From Chloroflexi bacterium UBA6077 (GTDB lineage: Bacteria; Chloroflexota; UBA6077): 64,000 bases of DNA. Below the pieces are notes generated by a model that was not told the DNA's origin, did no database searches, and was given only the letters and a program-made list of their open reading frames with translations. The position numbers were made by a program, and so were the translations under genes. Of this stretch, positions 1 through 8,145 are shown one piece after another (positions within the stretch are counted from its first letter, which is position 1; every line of letters begins with the position of its first letter). The DNA lies in the NCBI GenBank assembly GCA_002436065.1, contig DIXP01000079.1, forward strand, positions 35,438 through 99,437. The letters run 5' to 3'.

Positions 1-119
1 CGCTGTCGGTTGGCTGGCACCTCTCTTGCCATGTTCAGCCCCCTCGGCATGGCACGAGGAAGTCGGTTCTGTCCCTTCAATTGGGGAGAGGCCAGTATTT
101 CGGAAGGAGGCGATGCGGA

Positions 120-761
120 ATGCAGGCTCGTAGGAGAGAGCACGAGCACCGCGAGCAGATGGAGCCCGAGGGGCAGCGCACGGAGCCCGAGGGGCAGCGG
201 ATGGAATCCGTGGAGACCATGGAGACCGTGGAGCGCCCCATTGAGCGCTATGAGTCCGAGGGCCGAATGGGCGAGCACCGCGACCTGGTCCACTGGGGGC
301 CAGTCTGGTTGGGACTGCTCAGCGCCTTCGGTGTGCTGATCTTCCTGGGTCTCTTGGCGTTGGCAGTGGGGTTGAATACGGCGCCCACGACTGCAACCGG
401 AGCGCCCGATGCCACGGCCGGTATCATCAGCATCATTGCGGTGCTGATCGCCTTTGCCATTGGTGGCTGGATTGCTGGTAGGACCTCATCGTCCCGCGGC
501 ACGTTCTCTGGCATTGTGACGGGGACGGCGGTGTGGGCGCTGGGCCTTACGCTGATCATCCTGCTATCGGCCATTGGGCTAGGTGGGTTGCTGGGTGTCT
601 TCGCCGGTGCCTTGGGTGGCATTCCCACGGGTACGGCGGTGGTTGCAGTCGGCAACGCGGCCGTCACCGCGTTGATAGGCGTGTTCCTGACATGGCTGGT
701 CACCGTTGGGGCTTGCGTTCTGGGTGCGACGCAGCGGGCGCCGGAACTGCGGGAGTACTAG
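120..761 (+). CDS. Hypothetical four-helix membrane protein
   Basis: I do not recognise a named family. The first 50 or so residues are hydrophilic and repetitive: EPEGQR occurs twice, followed by Glu/Met/Val-rich sequence. The rest holds about four hydrophobic helices rich in Gly, Ala, Leu and Ile, so it is probably an integral membrane protein with a charged cytoplasmic tail. The ATG at 120 is preferred over the ATG at 81 because GGAGG (106-110) lies nine bases upstream of it. A GC-rich hairpin follows the stop, so it looks like the last or only gene of its transcript. Function unknown. Confidence 0.6.
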   Translation: MQARRREHEHREQMEPEGQRTEPEGQRMESVETMETVERPIERYESEGRMGEHRDLVHWGPVWLGLLSAFGVLIFLGLLALAVGLNTAPTTATGAPDATAGIISIIAVLIAFAIGGWIAGRTSSSRGTFSGIVTGTAVWALGLTLIILLSAIGLGGLLGVFAGALGGIPTGTAVVAVGNAAVTALIGVFLTWLVTVGACVLGATQRAPELREY

Positions 762-773
762 ACACGGTAGCAT

Positions 774-805
774 GGGGCGCGGGAGAGTTGACTCTGCCGC
801 GCCCC
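774..805 (+). terminator. GC-rich hairpin after the membrane protein gene
   Basis: GGGGCGCGG (774-782) pairs perfectly with CCGCGCCCC (797-805), and GAGAG/CTCTG can extend the pairing inside the loop. It starts 13 bases after the stop at 761. No T-run follows, so a Rho-independent role is inferred only from position and stem strength. Confidence 0.45.
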
Positions 806-917
806 TCGCGTCTAGCCAGGGGTTTATTCCCGACCTCTTCTCCAGTATCATTGCTCCATGAACTACTTGGCGCGAATTGCCAGGTAGAGTCCACCGCTAG
901 TCGGGGGTAGCGCCGCG

Positions 918-1427
918 ATGACCGACGAAGAGATCAGGTTGGCCGCCACCACTCCAGACGAGAGAATTCTTCTGCTACCTCACTGTCTGCGTCCTAGCAA
1001 GAGCTGTCCAGGGCGGTTCGAAAGGACGGGGTTGGTTTGTCCCCATGATTGCAGGGAGCCCTGCGTGGTTGGCCGCTTGGTGCGCTCTGCTCTCGCCGCG
1101 GGCTGCAAGGGGGTGTGCATTGCTGCCGGCGGGTCGATGGCTGTGAAGTACGTAGCCGAGGTTCGACCCAAGGCAATCGTTGCGGTGGCCTGTGACAAGG
1201 AGTTGGCTGAGGGTGTAGAGGCCGTGAAGAAGATTGGGACGGGTGGAGCCCCCTTCCCGGCTATCGTGGTGGTGCCTCTATCCAGAGATGGTTGCGTCGA
1301 CACGGAGGTCGACGAGTCGCTCGTCATGGATGCTCTCAGAGTGGGGAGCTTTGAGCCAAGGGGCGGTCAGGGAGCCGATCCTGGGCAGGGTGCGAGGCTC
1401 ACCCCGGGAGGGGCATGCATTGGTTGA
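918..1427 (+). CDS. DUF116 family protein
   Basis: A 169-residue protein with the Cys-rich core that I associate with DUF116: LLPHCLR near residue 20, then Cys residues in SCPG, VCPHDC and REPC, followed by CKGVCIAAGGS and VAVACDKEL. The conserved cysteines suggest metal or Fe-S binding, but the biochemical role is not established. Its stop codon lies inside the start of the downstream isomerase gene (8-base overlap), so the two are probably translationally coupled. This suggests a function near isoprenoid or polyprenyl metabolism (inference). The last 30 or so residues are Gly/Pro/Arg-rich and look less conserved. The upstream Shine-Dalgarno is weak. Confidence 0.75.
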   Translation: MTDEEIRLAATTPDERILLLPHCLRPSKSCPGRFERTGLVCPHDCREPCVVGRLVRSALAAGCKGVCIAAGGSMAVKYVAEVRPKAIVAVACDKELAEGVEAVKKIGTGGAPFPAIVVVPLSRDGCVDTEVDESLVMDALRVGSFEPRGGQGADPGQGARLTPGGACIG

Positions 1428-2460
1428 CAAGGCGACCGAGCACGAGCGGCGCAAAGATGCGCAGTTGCGCATCTGCCTGGACAACGATGTGCAATCCAGA
1501 GATATCACGACAGGGCTTGAGCGATACCGCCTGGTGCACCAGGCGCTCCCCGAGATCGATTGGGAGGAGATAGACCTCTCGGTGTCGCTCCTCGGGAAGC
1601 GGCTGCGGGCTCCCGTGCTGATCTCCCCAATGACCGGCGGGTGCGGGTTGGGGGCGAGGGTAAACCGGCACCTGGCCGAGGCGGCGCAGCGGCTGGGTCT
1701 CGCCATGGGGGTGGGCTCGCAGCGGACTGCCCTGGTCGACCGGTCTCTGGAGAGCGGATACCGGGTGCGCGACCTGGCTCCAGACATCTTCCTGATGGGA
1801 AACCTGGGCGCGGTCCAGTTGAACGCCGGCTTCGGGCTGGAGGAGTGCTGCCGGGCGGTGGAGATGATCGCGGCTGACGCACTCTGCCTCCACCTGAACG
1901 CACTCCAAGAGCTGCAGCAGGGAGGCGGTGACCTGCGGTTTCACGGTCTGCTCCAGAGAATCGCTGAGGTGTGCCGGCGGCTGCCCTTCCCTGTAGTGGC
2001 CAAAGAGGTGGGTTGGGGTATGTCGGAGGGTGCGGCTCGGGCGCTGGCCTCGAGCGGCGTTGGTGCGATAGATGTCTCGGGGGCGGGTGGGACCTCCTGG
2101 TATCTCGTTGAGCAGATCTCCAGAGGTGCGACGAGGGATGATGCCTTGCGGTCGCCCTTTGCCTCCTGGGGCATTCCAACGGCAGAGTCGCTTCTGCAGG
2201 CCGTTGGCGTCGCGGGAGACCTCCCGGTCATTGCCTCGGGCGGGATACGAAACGGTGTGGACGCGGCCAAGGCGCTAGCCATGGGGGCCACCCTGGTAGG
2301 TGTGGCGCTGCCGCTGCTGAGGCCGGCGACAGAGGGGGTGGAGGCGGTAGTCGCCTGGCTGGAGCACTTCATCCTGGAATTGCGCACGGCGATGTTTGGC
2401 ATCGGCGCGGCGGACATTCCCACCCTTCGTCAGACACGGCAGCTGGCGCGGGTGAAGTAG
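1420..2460 (+). CDS. fni: Isopentenyl-diphosphate delta-isomerase, type 2 (FMN)
   Basis: Interconverts isopentenyl and dimethylallyl diphosphate using FMN and NAD(P)H. The N-terminus reads RKDAQLRICL then TTGLERYRLVH, the usual family opening. It is followed by the TIM-barrel motifs ISPMTGG, GSQRTAL, MGNLGAVQL, LHLNALQE, KEVGWGMS, DVSGAGGTSW and ASGGIRNG for FMN and substrate binding. The TTG at 1420 is chosen because GGGAGGGG lies seven bases upstream and it gives 346 residues, the normal size; an open frame back to 1234 is only read-through over DUF116. It overlaps the DUF116 stop. The stop is followed by an inverted repeat shared with the convergent topoisomerase gene. Confidence 0.93.
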   Translation: MVDKATEHERRKDAQLRICLDNDVQSRDITTGLERYRLVHQALPEIDWEEIDLSVSLLGKRLRAPVLISPMTGGCGLGARVNRHLAEAAQRLGLAMGVGSQRTALVDRSLESGYRVRDLAPDIFLMGNLGAVQLNAGFGLEECCRAVEMIAADALCLHLNALQELQQGGGDLRFHGLLQRIAEVCRRLPFPVVAKEVGWGMSEGAARALASSGVGAIDVSGAGGTSWYLVEQISRGATRDDALRSPFASWGIPTAESLLQAVGVAGDLPVIASGGIRNGVDAAKALAMGATLVGVALPLLRPATEGVEAVVAWLEHFILELRTAMFGIGAADIPTLRQTRQLARVK

Positions 2461-2463
2461 CGC

Positions 2464-2503
2464 CGAAGAATCTCCGGGGCCTCCGCCAACAGGAGATTCT
2501 TCG
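2464..2503. terminator. Bidirectional hairpin between fni and topoisomerase IB
   Basis: CGAAGAATCTCC (2464-2475) is perfectly complementary to GGAGATTCTTCG (2492-2503). The segment continues into CAGAATGACAAGG, which resembles a common intergenic element of the ATTCTTCG...CAGAATGAC type. It separates two convergent genes, so it could end transcription from both sides. Confidence 0.55.
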
Positions 2504-2547
2504 CAGGCTGCGGCCTGCTCAGAATGACAAGGTAAGGGGCAGGCCGC

Positions 2548-3624
2548 TCAGAGCGATCGAAGCAGGTCCAGCCCCACCTGCTCCAGGGCGGAGATGTAGC
2601 GAGTGGGGCTATCGGATGTCTCATCCTCTGATGCCGCGGTTGGTTGAGGGAGAGTGCCTTCCAGGTAGGCGTGGATCACTGCTGGATGGATATAGTGCTT
2701 GCGGCACACGGCGGGGGTGTTGCCCATCTTCTCGGCAACCTGTTCCACGGCCCTCACCACCTGCTGCTTGCACTCCCAACCTTCCTGGCAGGGGCCGATC
2801 TCCCAGAATGCTTCGACGGCCAGGACTGTGGCGGCCCAGGTGCGGAAGTCCTTGGCGGTGAAGTCGCCTCCGCTGATCTCCTTCAGATAGCAGTTGACGT
2901 CTCCAGACTCGATGGAGTGGTGGTTGCCCTGCTCGTCGACGTACTGGAACAGTTCGTGGCCGGGGATTTCCTGACATCTCTTGACGATTCGCGCCAGCCG
3001 TCGGTCGGACAGCTCGACGGAATAGTGCTTGCCAGCCTTGCCCCGGAACTGGAACCGCACCCGAGCGCCAGCTACGTCCACCTGCTCGTCTTGAAGAGTC
3101 GTCAGGCCGAAAGACTCGTTCTCACGGCGGTACTCCGCGTTGCCAATGCGGATCCGTGTGTACTCCAGAAGCCGGACCACGGTGGCCAGCACCTTCTCTC
3201 TGGGCATGCCGCGAAGGGCCAGGTCCTTCTCCACCTGCTTGCGAACGCGGGGCAGCGCTTCGCCGAAGGCCACCATCCGGTCAAACTTGACCGTGTCCCG
3301 AATCCTTCGCCATTGCGAGTGGTACCGGTACTGCTTGCGGCGCTTCCCGTCGCGGCCGGTTGCCTGGAGGTGCCCATGGGGGATTGGGCAGATCCAGACA
3401 TCGCTCCAGGCAGGTGGGATAGCGAGGGATTTGATGCGACCGATGGTCTCTTCGTCCTCTACAGTGGTGCCGTTGGGGGCCGTGTAGGTGAAGCCGTCGC
3501 TACCGTGCCGGCGACGGATCCCGGGCAGGGTGTCCAGCACGTAGAGCAACCCCACCGCCTCCGCGGACTGTACGGGATCGAGGGTTTGCGTTTCGGTTGT
3601 GTCCTGGCCACACCGTGGTGGCAT
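2548..3624 (-). CDS. DNA topoisomerase IB (bacterial/viral type)
   Basis: Relaxes supercoils by cleaving one strand through a 3'-phosphotyrosine. The N-terminal part holds GSDGFTY and IPPAW, typical of the DNA-binding domain. The central LLEYTRIRIGN segment and later FRGKAGKHY and KDFRTWAAT carry the catalytic Arg, Lys and Arg/Trp region. CRKHYIHPAV near residue 315 carries the nucleophilic Tyr. The 358-residue length fits bacterial TopIB. It starts 3 bases after the dipeptidase stop, so the two are likely one leftward transcript. The tail after HPAVIHAYLEG is divergent. Confidence 0.92.
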   Translation of the reverse strand: MPPRCGQDTTETQTLDPVQSAEAVGLLYVLDTLPGIRRRHGSDGFTYTAPNGTTVEDEETIGRIKSLAIPPAWSDVWICPIPHGHLQATGRDGKRRKQYRYHSQWRRIRDTVKFDRMVAFGEALPRVRKQVEKDLALRGMPREKVLATVVRLLEYTRIRIGNAEYRRENESFGLTTLQDEQVDVAGARVRFQFRGKAGKHYSVELSDRRLARIVKRCQEIPGHELFQYVDEQGNHHSIESGDVNCYLKEISGGDFTAKDFRTWAATVLAVEAFWEIGPCQEGWECKQQVVRAVEQVAEKMGNTPAVCRKHYIHPAVIHAYLEGTLPQPTAASEDETSDSPTRYISALEQVGLDLLRSL

Positions 3625-3627
3625 TTG

Positions 3628-4623
3628 CTACCCCACTACCTGACGGAAGACCCTGAGGAAGTTACCTCCGAGGATCTTGCGGATCCTTTCGGGCGAGTAG
3701 CCTCTCTGCAACAGCCCTGCCGTGAGACTGGGCATCTTGGATGCGTCCTCCAGGCCCACTACCCTGTTCTCGCCGACGCCGTCGAAATCGGTGCCCATGC
3801 CGACGCTGTCCTCACCGACCACCTTCACCATATGATCGATGTGGTCTAGCAGCAGGCTCAACGGGCAGCGCGACTCTTCCTCGCCAAGGAACCGCGGTAC
3901 GGCTGTCACACCCACGACTCCGCCCTTGGAGGCGACGGCCTCCAGTTGGGTATCGGTGAGGTTTCTGGGATGGGGGCATAGGGCGGCGCAGTTGGCGTGG
4001 GTCACGATCACAGGTGCCTCGGAGAGCTCCAGCACGTCCCTGACGCCAGCTGGGGAGAGGTGGGCCATGTCCAGCAGGATGCCGAGGTGATTGCACTCCT
4101 TCACCAGGCTGACGCCGAACTGGGTGAGTCCCCCTCCGGTCCTGATTTCGTCCACGCCGTCGGCCGCCTCGTTGCGCCAGTTCCAGGTCAGTCCCAGGGA
4201 GCGTAGCCCCAGCCGGTGGAAGACCCGGAGCGACCGAAGGTCGCCCTCCAGCCCTTCGGCCCCCTCCATGGTGAGTACGAGGGCCACCTTACCCTCCTGT
4301 TTTGCCCGGAGGATGTCGTCGGCGCGGGTGGCTTGCAGCGCCATGTTTGGGAACGCCTCCACCTCCTGATGGAGGGCGTCCACGAATTGGACTGCCTGGT
4401 GGACGGCCCCTGCGCGGGGGGTGCGGAGATATATGGCAGTGAATTCGGCCGAGATGCCGCCTTCCAGCGCCCTGGGCAGGTCGAACTGCCCCTGGTCGGA
4501 ACGCACGCCCAGCCGTCGGCCCTCCAGCACACACTGGATCGAGTCGGCGTGGGTGTCGATGACGAGGCTCTCTCGGTGGAGGGCCTGAGCTTCAGGCGTG
4601 ATCTGTTCGTTCACGAACTGCAT
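3628..4623 (-). CDS. Membrane dipeptidase, peptidase family M19
   Basis: A zinc amidohydrolase-fold dipeptidase of the renal dipeptidase family; substrates in bacteria are dipeptides, often with a D-residue. DTHAD near the N-terminus supplies zinc ligands, MEGAEGLEG the bridging Glu region, and LDMAHLSP, VTHANC and GTDFDGV the remaining metal and substrate residues. The open frame reaches 4680, but the first 19 codons lie in an inverted repeat, so the ATG at 4623 is preferred. AAGGGAG sits only one base upstream of it, so the GTG at 4614 is a good alternative. It lies between mazG and topoisomerase IB on the same strand. Confidence 0.88.
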   Translation of the reverse strand: MQFVNEQITPEAQALHRESLVIDTHADSIQCVLEGRRLGVRSDQGQFDLPRALEGGISAEFTAIYLRTPRAGAVHQAVQFVDALHQEVEAFPNMALQATRADDILRAKQEGKVALVLTMEGAEGLEGDLRSLRVFHRLGLRSLGLTWNWRNEAADGVDEIRTGGGLTQFGVSLVKECNHLGILLDMAHLSPAGVRDVLELSEAPVIVTHANCAALCPHPRNLTDTQLEAVASKGGVVGVTAVPRFLGEEESRCPLSLLLDHIDHMVKVVGEDSVGMGTDFDGVGENRVVGLEDASKMPSLTAGLLQRGYSPERIRKILGGNFLRVFRQVVG

Positions 4624-4641
4624 GCTCCCTTCTGCAGAAAT

Positions 4642-4756
4642 GTAGTGCAGGGCGCTCTGCCCTGCTGTCCAGTTGCCCACGGATCCAGGCGTTGGCAGAG
4701 CAGGTGGTTATGCACTTGTGCGCCAACGGGTAGCAGGGCCCTGTGCCCTGCACTAC
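4642..4756. repeat. Imperfect inverted repeat upstream of the dipeptidase
   Basis: The arms at 4642-4666 and 4732-4756 share GTAGTGCAGGGC and GCCCTGCT with five unmatched central bases each (20 of 25 positions match). Each arm is also internally self-complementary (CAGGGC...GCCCTG). It covers the intergenic gap between mazG and the dipeptidase and the 5' end of the longer dipeptidase frame. It resembles a small palindromic intergenic element. Confidence 0.6.
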
Positions 4757-4809
4757 GGGTAGGGCCGAGGGGTGGTACGCCACCAGGTTGCATCCCATGG
4801 CGCGGTGCG

Positions 4810-6303
4810 CTACTTGTCCCCGCCCCTGCGGGCTTTGCCCTTGGTGCGGCTGTTGTCTGGTTTCGATTCCTTCTCCTCTGCCTTGGCGCGGTTCCACAGG
4901 GCGTCCTGCTGCTCGAGGTCCAGGGATGACAGACCTACGCCCTGTTCGCGGGCCAGCTCCTCCATGCGTGTGAAGCGCTGCACGAACTTGCCGTTGGCCG
5001 ACCGCAGGGCCATTTCCGCGTTGACCCCGAGGTGGCGGGCTGCGTTGACCAGGGCGAACAGCAGGTCGCCCAGCTCTGCCTGGGTCTCTGCGCTGCTCCT
5101 TGCGGCCTTCAGTTCACCGATCTCCTCCTCCACCTTGTCCAGGACCGGCTGGATCTCCTTCCAGTCGAAGCCGATCCTGGCCGCCCGGCCCTGCACCTCC
5201 TGGGCTGCCTGGAGGGCGGGCATGTGGCGGGGGATGCCGTCAAACATCGTCTTCCGCTCCTCCTTCTCCGTCTTCTTGATGGTCTCCCAGTTGGCCAGCA
5301 CCTCGCGGGCGCCACTGACGCAAACCTCTCCGAAGACGTGAGGGTGGCGACGCACCATCTTGGCGCCGATCGCCTTGAGCACGTCGGAGATGTCGAACTC
5401 GCCGGCCTCGTCGGCCACCTGGGCATGGAGGACCACTTGAAGTAGGAGGTCGCCCAGTTCATCGCTGAGGGCGGCCGGATGGCCCTGGTCGATGGCCTCC
5501 ACCACCTCGTACGCCTCCTCCACGACGTAGGGCTTCAGGCTCTCGTGGGTCTGCTCTCGATCCCAGGGACAGCCCTCCGGGCTTCGGAGTTTGGCCACGA
5601 CGCGCACGAAGGCGTCGAAGCTACCCAGGGCACTCTCCTCGGTAGCTGCCGGCACGAAGAGGGCGGTGAGGTGGTCCACCTGTACCCGGCGATCCAGGTC
5701 ATGGAGGGGGATGCGTTGTACTCGCTGCTCTCCCGGCACCCCTGCCGCTTTCAGGAGCGCCACAGGGTGATCCTCGGGATACCGCTTCATCAGCTCCAGT
5801 TTGACGTCCGAGAGGACCAGCGGGTCCTCGACCTGGTACACCAACAGGTCGACCAGGGGGTTCGCGGACGCGACGTGCTGGGCATCAAACAGCTGCAAAC
5901 CACCGCTCATGGTGGTCCGAGCTGCCTCAAGGCCAACCTCGATGAAGGAGACGCCGGGCACTACCTGCACATCGATCCCCTGCTCCTCGGCCAGTCGCCA
6001 GAGTTCCCTCACCGAGTCTTCGGCGATGGTGGGGTCTCCCGGCACGGCGTACACCATCTCGCCCTCGCGGCGCGCTATGGCGATCACCTCCGCAGCCAGT
6101 TCCGAGTAGAGAGTTTCGAAGGATTCGACTCGATCGTACACGTAGTCCAGCGATTCCCATTTCACAGCCTCGGGGAGTTGCTGAAGGGTGGGATGGCGGG
6201 CTGTGCGTACCCACACCTTGGCTGAGTGCTCAAGGATATGGCTTGCCTCCAGGGTGAGTAGAGAGTAGGGACCCGGTCCCAGCCCTATCACGGTGATCTT
6301 CAC
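4810..6303 (-). CDS. mazG: YabN-type fusion: tetrapyrrole-methylase-like domain plus MazG
   Basis: Nucleoside triphosphate pyrophosphohydrolase that cleans aberrant NTPs. Residues 1-220 resemble the SAM-dependent tetrapyrrole methylase fold (VIGLGPG at the N-terminus, VPGDPTIAED and VVPGVSF). The MazG part starts at about residue 230: LRSPEGCPWDREQTH, then EEAYEVVEAI and DELGDLLLQVV carry the Mg-binding acidic residues, and a second MazG-like motif pair (EEEIGEL, AELGDLLFAL) lies near 410. This is the domain order of Bacillus YabN. The GTG start at 6303 has AAGGAG about 11 bases upstream. The Lys/Arg-rich tail is low complexity. It is first gene of the leftward mazG-dipeptidase-topoisomerase set. 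Confidence 0.92.
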   Translation of the reverse strand: MKITVIGLGPGPYSLLTLEASHILEHSAKVWVRTARHPTLQQLPEAVKWESLDYVYDRVESFETLYSELAAEVIAIARREGEMVYAVPGDPTIAEDSVRELWRLAEEQGIDVQVVPGVSFIEVGLEAARTTMSGGLQLFDAQHVASANPLVDLLVYQVEDPLVLSDVKLELMKRYPEDHPVALLKAAGVPGEQRVQRIPLHDLDRRVQVDHLTALFVPAATEESALGSFDAFVRVVAKLRSPEGCPWDREQTHESLKPYVVEEAYEVVEAIDQGHPAALSDELGDLLLQVVLHAQVADEAGEFDISDVLKAIGAKMVRRHPHVFGEVCVSGAREVLANWETIKKTEKEERKTMFDGIPRHMPALQAAQEVQGRAARIGFDWKEIQPVLDKVEEEIGELKAARSSAETQAELGDLLFALVNAARHLGVNAEMALRSANGKFVQRFTRMEELAREQGVGLSSLDLEQQDALWNRAKAEEKESKPDNSRTKGKARRGGDK

Positions 6304-6380
6304 TGTTCTTTATGCTCCTTGGTCTACTGCTATCGATATTGCCCGCTGTTGCAGGAACGGGCAGCCGGACCTGCGGCAGA

Positions 6381-6394
6381 CTATGGTAACATAG
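6381..6394. promoter_or_regulatory. Small palindrome upstream of mazG
   Basis: CTATG (6381-6385) and CATAG (6390-6394) form an inverted repeat with four bases between. It sits in the divergent mazG/lipoprotein gap, about 80 bases upstream of the mazG start. It could be an operator; this rests only on symmetry and position. Confidence 0.25.
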
Positions 6395-6422
6395 CACCCT
6401 CCGGTCCGCGGCGCGGGCCAGC

Positions 6423-6452
6423 TTGACACCTTCCAGTAAGGCTGCTTATCAT
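6423..6452 (+). promoter_or_regulatory. Sigma70-type promoter for the lipoprotein gene
   Basis: A consensus -35 TTGACA (6423-6428) is followed after 18 bases by TATCAT (6447-6452), five of six matches to the -10 consensus. Predicted transcription start is near 6459, giving a leader of about 95 bases before the lipoprotein ATG at 6553. Confidence 0.6.
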
Positions 6453-6552
6453 AGGGCCAGTAGCTTCCTTGTGCCCATGAAGGCGGAATCACTACAGGAA
6501 GAGGGCCGGGCCTTCCATAGGTTTGGAGCCCGGTCATCATCTGGAGGCGCAG

Positions 6553-7095
6553 ATGCCCACAGCAAGGGAAGCGATCCGCGGGGTCGTGGTTCTAGTCACC
6601 ATCTTCTCGTTGAGTCTGATTCTGGCTGGATGCGAGTTGGTGGTAGAGGAGCCCGCGAGGTCCAACTCTAACAGCTCTCGCAACGCAGTGGCCGCCTCGG
6701 CGACTGAGCTTCCCCTGTACGACCTGTCGGTGAGCGCGATCGACTTCGACCCCCCTCTCAAACGTGAGGCCCTGCAGGGCTACAACAAGCCGTTGAAGCT
6801 GCTAGCTGCCTTGGAGAACAAGGGCACAATGCCCCTGACAGGCCTGACCGTCGAGGCCAGCATCACCAGCCAGAACGGCGACTTCTCGGCGCAGGACAGG
6901 GCTTCTGTGGAGAAGGTCGCGCCCGGCGAGACCAGGGTGGTGGAGTTCGCTGGCATGTTGCCCGCTTCCAACGTGCCCAGGTCTCCCTCATACCGGATCA
7001 GGGTGACGGTAGAGGGGAAGCAGCTGGGCCCCAACGTCCGGGGCAACGTACGGGAAGTAATCGTGCGCGTGGTGGACGTGTCCGGCGCGGAGTGA
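6553..7095 (+). CDS. Putative lipoprotein with CARDB-like domain
   Basis: Residues 1-25 form a signal peptide ending in the lipobox LILAGC, so the mature protein should be lipid-anchored at the membrane from that Cys. After a Ser/Asn-rich linker, residues 60-180 resemble an adhesion-type beta-sandwich of the CARDB sort: LENKGTMPLTGLTVEASI, then PGETRVVEF and a terminal RVTVEG strand. The ATG at 6553 is chosen for GGAGG six bases upstream and because the signal peptide starts there. It probably acts in the envelope; no enzymatic motif is visible. A long hairpin follows. Confidence 0.75.
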   Translation: MPTAREAIRGVVVLVTIFSLSLILAGCELVVEEPARSNSNSSRNAVAASATELPLYDLSVSAIDFDPPLKREALQGYNKPLKLLAALENKGTMPLTGLTVEASITSQNGDFSAQDRASVEKVAPGETRVVEFAGMLPASNVPRSPSYRIRVTVEGKQLGPNVRGNVREVIVRVVDVSGAE

Positions 7096-7156
7096 CAAGC
7101 GCTTCGGGTGCTGGGCGCAGCCCCACTCACTAATGCTGCCCATTCTGCCGACCACC

Positions 7157-7194
7157 ATCGGCCGGATCGGTCGTATCAGTCCGATCCGGCCGAT
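7157..7194 (+). terminator. Perfect 14-bp hairpin after the lipoprotein gene
   Basis: ATCGGCCGGATCGG (7157-7170) pairs with CCGATCCGGCCGAT (7181-7194) around a 10-base loop. A pyrimidine-rich stretch (7198-7240) follows. Likely terminator for the lipoprotein transcript. Confidence 0.55.
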
Positions 7195-7258
7195 GTCTGG
7201 GTCTCCCCGTCTCCGCGTCCCCGTGTCTCTCTGTCTCCGTTAGCCGGCATTTCGCGTA

Positions 7259-7287
7259 TTCAACCGGGCTGCTCCGTCGAGTATAAT
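7259..7287 (+). promoter_or_regulatory. Promoter for the DUF881 pair
   Basis: A perfect -10 TATAAT (7282-7287) lies 17 bases after TTCAAC (7259-7264), a weak -35 with three of six matches. The start should be near 7294, just upstream of AGAGGAAG and the ATG at 7312. Confidence 0.55.
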
Positions 7288-7311
7288 GGAATGTCACAGA
7301 GAGGAAGCAGC

Positions 7312-8136
7312 ATGGCCAACCGGGTAGCTCCAGCAGACGTTCCCAGGATCCAACCTACGGTTCCTGGCCTGGCCGTTGAGAGAGTCAGAGACTCCCTACG
7401 GAAGCCCTTTGATATCCCCTCCAGATATCGATGGTTGACCTTGGTAGGATTGGTCCTCGGCCTGTTTATCTCCATAGAGTGGCAGGCTCCGGTGGCCAGG
7501 GCTCCCATCAACTCGGACTACCCTCGTGAGGTTGGTAGGGAGACGGTGAAGAGGCTGGAGTCCGAGCAAAAGGGGCTGAAGCAGATAATCGCGGACAAGC
7601 GCTCGGAACTGGCAGAGATGCAGAAGGACGCCTCGGGGCGGAAGACAGCCCTCGCGGGGCTGAACACCGAGTTGGAGGATCAAAGGCTGCTGGCGGGCAT
7701 GGTGCCCGTGGCCGGGCCGGGCGTCCAGGTGACCCTGGACGACAGCAGCGTGAAGAGCATACCGGTGGGCGAAGAGGCGGGGCGCTACCTCATCCACGAC
7801 TACGACATTCGAGATATCGTATCTCTTCTGTGGCAGGCCGGAGCGGAGGCGATTGCCGTGGGGGAGGAGCGAGTGGTCAACAGCACATCCATTTACTGTG
7901 TGGGGAGCACAATTCTGGTGAATGATACCAGGATGTCCCCGCCCTATAAGGTCACCGCTATCGGCCCTCCAGCGATGGAGGAGATACTCAATGCGCCTGC
8001 TCGTCTGCAGCGGCTCAAGCAGAACGTCAGGCAGTACAGCGTTCAGTTCAAGGTTGCCCAGGTGAAGGAGGTGCAGGTGCCTGCCTTCTCGGGGCGCTTC
8101 GCCAGCCGTTTTGCCCAGACAGGCGACTCGAAGTAG
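7312..8136 (+). CDS. DUF881 family envelope protein (first copy)
   Basis: One hydrophobic helix (about residues 39-56, LTLVGLVLGLFISIEW) is followed by a coiled coil (75-120) and the DUF881 core: GPGVQVTLDDS, VSLLWQAGAEAIAVGEERVV, TILVNDTR and PPYKVTAIGP. The topology predicts a membrane-anchored protein with the DUF881 domain outside. DUF881 genes occur near division or peptidoglycan genes in Gram-positive-like bacteria, but their biochemical role is unknown. The ATG at 7312 is chosen because it has GAGGAAG upstream and a promoter directly before it; the longer frame from 7108 runs through the terminator and promoter. The second copy follows after 9 bases. Confidence 0.85.
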   Translation: MANRVAPADVPRIQPTVPGLAVERVRDSLRKPFDIPSRYRWLTLVGLVLGLFISIEWQAPVARAPINSDYPREVGRETVKRLESEQKGLKQIIADKRSELAEMQKDASGRKTALAGLNTELEDQRLLAGMVPVAGPGVQVTLDDSSVKSIPVGEEAGRYLIHDYDIRDIVSLLWQAGAEAIAVGEERVVNSTSIYCVGSTILVNDTRMSPPYKVTAIGPPAMEEILNAPARLQRLKQNVRQYSVQFKVAQVKEVQVPAFSGRFASRFAQTGDSK

Positions 8137-8145
8137 GGGTGTGAC

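Noticed and set aside
2644..3849. 401-codon open frame antisense to topoisomerase IB
   Set aside because: No family motif; the minus-strand topoisomerase has a full active site. The frame is a shadow of GC-rich coding DNA.
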